From Methanobacteriota archaeon (GTDB lineage: Archaea > Thermoplasmatota > Poseidoniia > Poseidoniales > Poseidoniaceae), in assembly GCA_002725275.1 (NCBI GenBank), contig PBOE01000010.1, forward strand, positions 9,131-16,716: a stretch of 7,586 nucleotides of DNA, given 5' to 3'. The notes below the pieces were generated by a model, which saw nothing but the letters and a program-made list of their open reading frames with translations, did not search any database and was not told where the DNA came from. Positions 5,942 through 7,586 of the stretch are shown piece after piece. The position numbers were made by a program, and so were the translations under genes. How positions within the stretch are numbered: the stretch's first letter is position 1; each line of letters starts with the position of its first letter.

Positions 5942-6466
5942 ATGTACGCCTACCTCCGGTTGGCCGTGTTGTTTCTGAAAAACGCTGTTCGAAAGCCTGA
6001 GGTCTTCGACCCTTCCACCTCCTACATCTGGACGTTTCGTCCGGGGTTGGCCGACCTTGATGTCTACCCGGAAGTGAACAACGGTCGCCACTTCGTGCTC
6101 TTTGACCTCGCTCGCTACGACCTTGCCTTGCGGACCGGGTTGTTCCGCTGGGTCCGCAAAACCCGTTCGGCCTTCGTGGTCGCAGGGTCGACCATTCGAT
6201 ACCGCCATCGGCTTCGTCCGTGGCGTCGTACGCAAATCGTGACCGATCTGGTCGGCATGGACGACCGCTTTTTCTACTTCCAACAGCAAACGGTGCAGTC
6301 GGGACGTACCTGCTCCGTGGCGTTGCTTCGTACCGGTATCCGGAGAGGAGGGGCCGTTCATCCGAAGGACGTGCTTGAAGGCATGGGGCTTGCCATTGAG
6401 CCGTTCATGCAACCTTGGGTCGCAGCGTGGAACGCGTGGGACGACGAGCGTCCCTGGCCGGAGTGA
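5942..6466 (+). CDS. Hot-dog-fold thioesterase family protein (4HBT_2/THEM6-like)
   Basis: The 174-residue length is typical of a single hot-dog-fold acyl-CoA thioesterase, an enzyme group that hydrolyses acyl-CoA to free acid and CoA. The diagnostic stretch DLDVYPEVNNGRHFVLFDLAR (D38 to R58 region) corresponds to the DxDxxxHxNNxRYxxxxDxxR segment at the start of the long hot-dog helix. In many relatives a His precedes VNN; here Glu44 takes its place, as I recall in a bacterial subgroup with ELNNGR. The following IRYRHRLRPWRRTQIVTDLVG (85-105) and DDRFFYFQQQTV (107-118) fit the family's beta strands. The C-terminus is Trp-rich. The N-terminal MYAYLRLAVLFLKNAV is hydrophobic and amphipathic rather than a clear membrane helix. 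The gene starts six bases after the gcdH stop, in the same frame, so it is probably co-transcribed. Substrate is unknown. Its stop lies one base from that of the convergent synthase gene. Confidence 0.82.
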   Translation: MYAYLRLAVLFLKNAVRKPEVFDPSTSYIWTFRPGLADLDVYPEVNNGRHFVLFDLARYDLALRTGLFRWVRKTRSAFVVAGSTIRYRHRLRPWRRTQIVTDLVGMDDRFFYFQQQTVQSGRTCSVALLRTGIRRGGAVHPKDVLEGMGLAIEPFMQPWVAAWNAWDDERPWPE

Positions 6467-6467
6467 A

Positions 6468-7586
6468 TCAAACGCTGGGCAGCAAACCCACGCGGGCCAA
6501 GCCGGCCCATACGGGGTCGAGGAACGCAGGGAGGAAACGGTGGCGAAGGTAGACGGCGGCGGCGAGTGAGATTTTCTGAATCTTATTCAATTTCACGCGC
6601 TTGGTGAAGACGTCGCCTTGCTGTTTCTCAATCTGGCGCAAAATCTTGTCGTAAAAGGCGATCATGGCGGCCGGTGAGTACCGTGTTCGACGAGGCAGGA
6701 GTGGCAACAGTGCACGGGCTTCTTCGAGGTAGGTTCGGGCACGTGCGGCGTATTGACGGCAGTAGGGTTCCCAGTGCTTGTTGAGGACGATGGTTCCACT
6801 GAGTTCCTCTTCGGTCATGCCGTTGCGTTCGAGTTCATCCAACGGGAGGTAGACACGGTCGCGCTGAATGTCTTCGCCGACGTCTCGCAGGACGTTGGTG
6901 AGTTGCATGAAAATGCCCCAAGACTCGGCGTATTTTCGGGCCATGGGGTTGTCGTATCCGTAGACTTCGATGCACATGAGCCCGACCACCGAGGCGACAC
7001 GGTAGCAGTACACGTAGAGTTCGTCAAACGTGCGGTATCGGTTGTTGTAGAGGTCGTCCTCCATGCCAGAGATCAGGTCGTCAAACACGTCGCGTGGGAT
7101 GTTGTACCGCTGGACGGTGTCCTTGAGGGCCAGGAAAACGGGATCGGTTGAGTGAACGTCGCCGTAGCAGGTGGAGAGCTTCTTTCGGAAGAAAAACAGC
7201 TGCGTGATCTTGTTCAGGTAAGCATCCTCGTCCAGGATGGTGCCTTGGTCCTGAAGCGATTCGAGTTGGTTTCGGTATTCCATGGCCTCGGGGTCCAACA
7301 TGCCTTTACCGCCGGGGAAGCGGTCTGCCCAATCACCGTCGGCGATGTCATCGGCACGGCGACAGAAGGCGTAGATGGCGCACATGGCCAAACGCTGCTC
7401 TTCGGGCAGGTACTTGAACGAGTGATAGAAGTTGCCGGCTTCACGCATGGTGAGTTCTTCGCAGTAGCGGTAGGCAAGCTTGTGCAGTTCAGCGGGAGGT
7501 TGTTCGGACCAGATGGGTGCGTCGAGATGGGCGAACGGGTCCACGAGCTCGTTGGTTTCGCCGACGATGCCGATGAAGGACGCACC
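6468..7586 (-). CDS. crtB: Squalene/phytoene synthase family protein (5' end open at window edge)
   Basis: These enzymes join two prenyl diphosphates head to head: geranylgeranyl diphosphate to phytoene (CrtB) or farnesyl diphosphate to squalene-type products (HpnC/HpnD). Counting from GTG at 7544, both Mg-binding Asp motifs are intact: DDIAD at 65-69 (in YAFCRRADDIADG) and DVGED at 221-225 (in QLTNVLRDVGEDIQRDRVYLP, 214-234). FYHSFKYLP at 39-47, YNIPRDVFDDLISGMEDDL at 147-165 and YRVASVVG at 181-188 are also family hallmarks. The C-terminal YDKILRQIEKQQGDVF is typical. The loop after the first motif (70-125) is longer than usual. The frame stays open for 14 more codons to the window edge, with no in-frame ATG in them, so the true start may lie outside; GTG 7544 has no good ribosome site. 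Phytoene synthase is preferred because marine archaea of this kind make retinal, but the C30/C40 choice cannot be made here. No hpn or crt neighbour is visible. Confidence 0.88.
   Translation of the reverse strand, partial: GASFIGIVGETNELVDPFAHLDAPIWSEQPPAELHKLAYRYCEELTMREAGNFYHSFKYLPEEQRLAMCAIYAFCRRADDIADGDWADRFPGGKGMLDPEAMEYRNQLESLQDQGTILDEDAYLNKITQLFFFRKKLSTCYGDVHSTDPVFLALKDTVQRYNIPRDVFDDLISGMEDDLYNNRYRTFDELYVYCYRVASVVGLMCIEVYGYDNPMARKYAESWGIFMQLTNVLRDVGEDIQRDRVYLPLDELERNGMTEEELSGTIVLNKHWEPYCRQYAARARTYLEEARALLPLLPRRTRYSPAAMIAFYDKILRQIEKQQGDVFTKRVKLNKIQKISLAAAVYLRHRFLPAFLDPVWAGLARVGLLPSV

Overview
The window looks like a piece of archaeal chromosome, most likely from a marine aerobic heterotroph of the Marine Group II Euryarchaeota (Poseidoniales) type. 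This assignment is an inference. It rests on an archaeal/eukaryotic-type tyrosyl-tRNA synthetase and a protein built like the N-terminal part of archaeal MCM helicase, found beside an ETF subunit, a glutaryl-CoA dehydrogenase and an isoprenoid synthase of the squalene/phytoene synthase family. Gene starts show weak Shine-Dalgarno sites or possible leaderless promoters. Coding density is very high: the longest stretch without a gene is about 144 bases (735-878). No tRNA, rRNA, CRISPR array, insertion sequence or long repeat was seen.

Layout from left to right. (1) 1-734, minus: electron transfer flavoprotein beta subunit, cut at the window edge within its last residues. (2) 735-878: divergent promoter region. 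(3) 879-1745, plus: a stand-alone MCM N-terminal-like protein with a Cys4 zinc ribbon and OB fold but no AAA+ motor, whose 3' end overlaps the next gene by 14 bases. (4) 1732-2877, minus: tyrosyl-tRNA synthetase, preceded by (5) 2887-3411, minus, an unrecognised 174-residue Lys-rich protein. These two form a probable two-gene operon. (6) 3412-3512: a second divergent promoter region. (7) 3513-4688, plus: a probable extracytoplasmic beta-propeller with a signal peptide and a C-terminal membrane anchor. (8) 4760-5935, plus: glutaryl-CoA dehydrogenase, followed 6 bases later by (9) 5942-6466, plus, a hot-dog acyl-CoA thioesterase-like protein. (10) 6468-7586, minus: squalene/phytoene synthase family protein, converging on the thioesterase with a 1-base gap and open at the right edge.

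Functional links. Glutaryl-CoA dehydrogenase passes electrons to ETF, so genes at 1-734 and 4760-5935 belong to the same route (lysine/tryptophan-type carbon catabolism feeding the respiratory chain), with the thioesterase possibly managing acyl-CoA pools. The synthase at the right edge would supply a C30 or C40 isoprenoid, for example a carotenoid. The most unusual item is the motor-less MCM-like protein. The propeller and the 174-residue protein are the other two genes without an assigned role.
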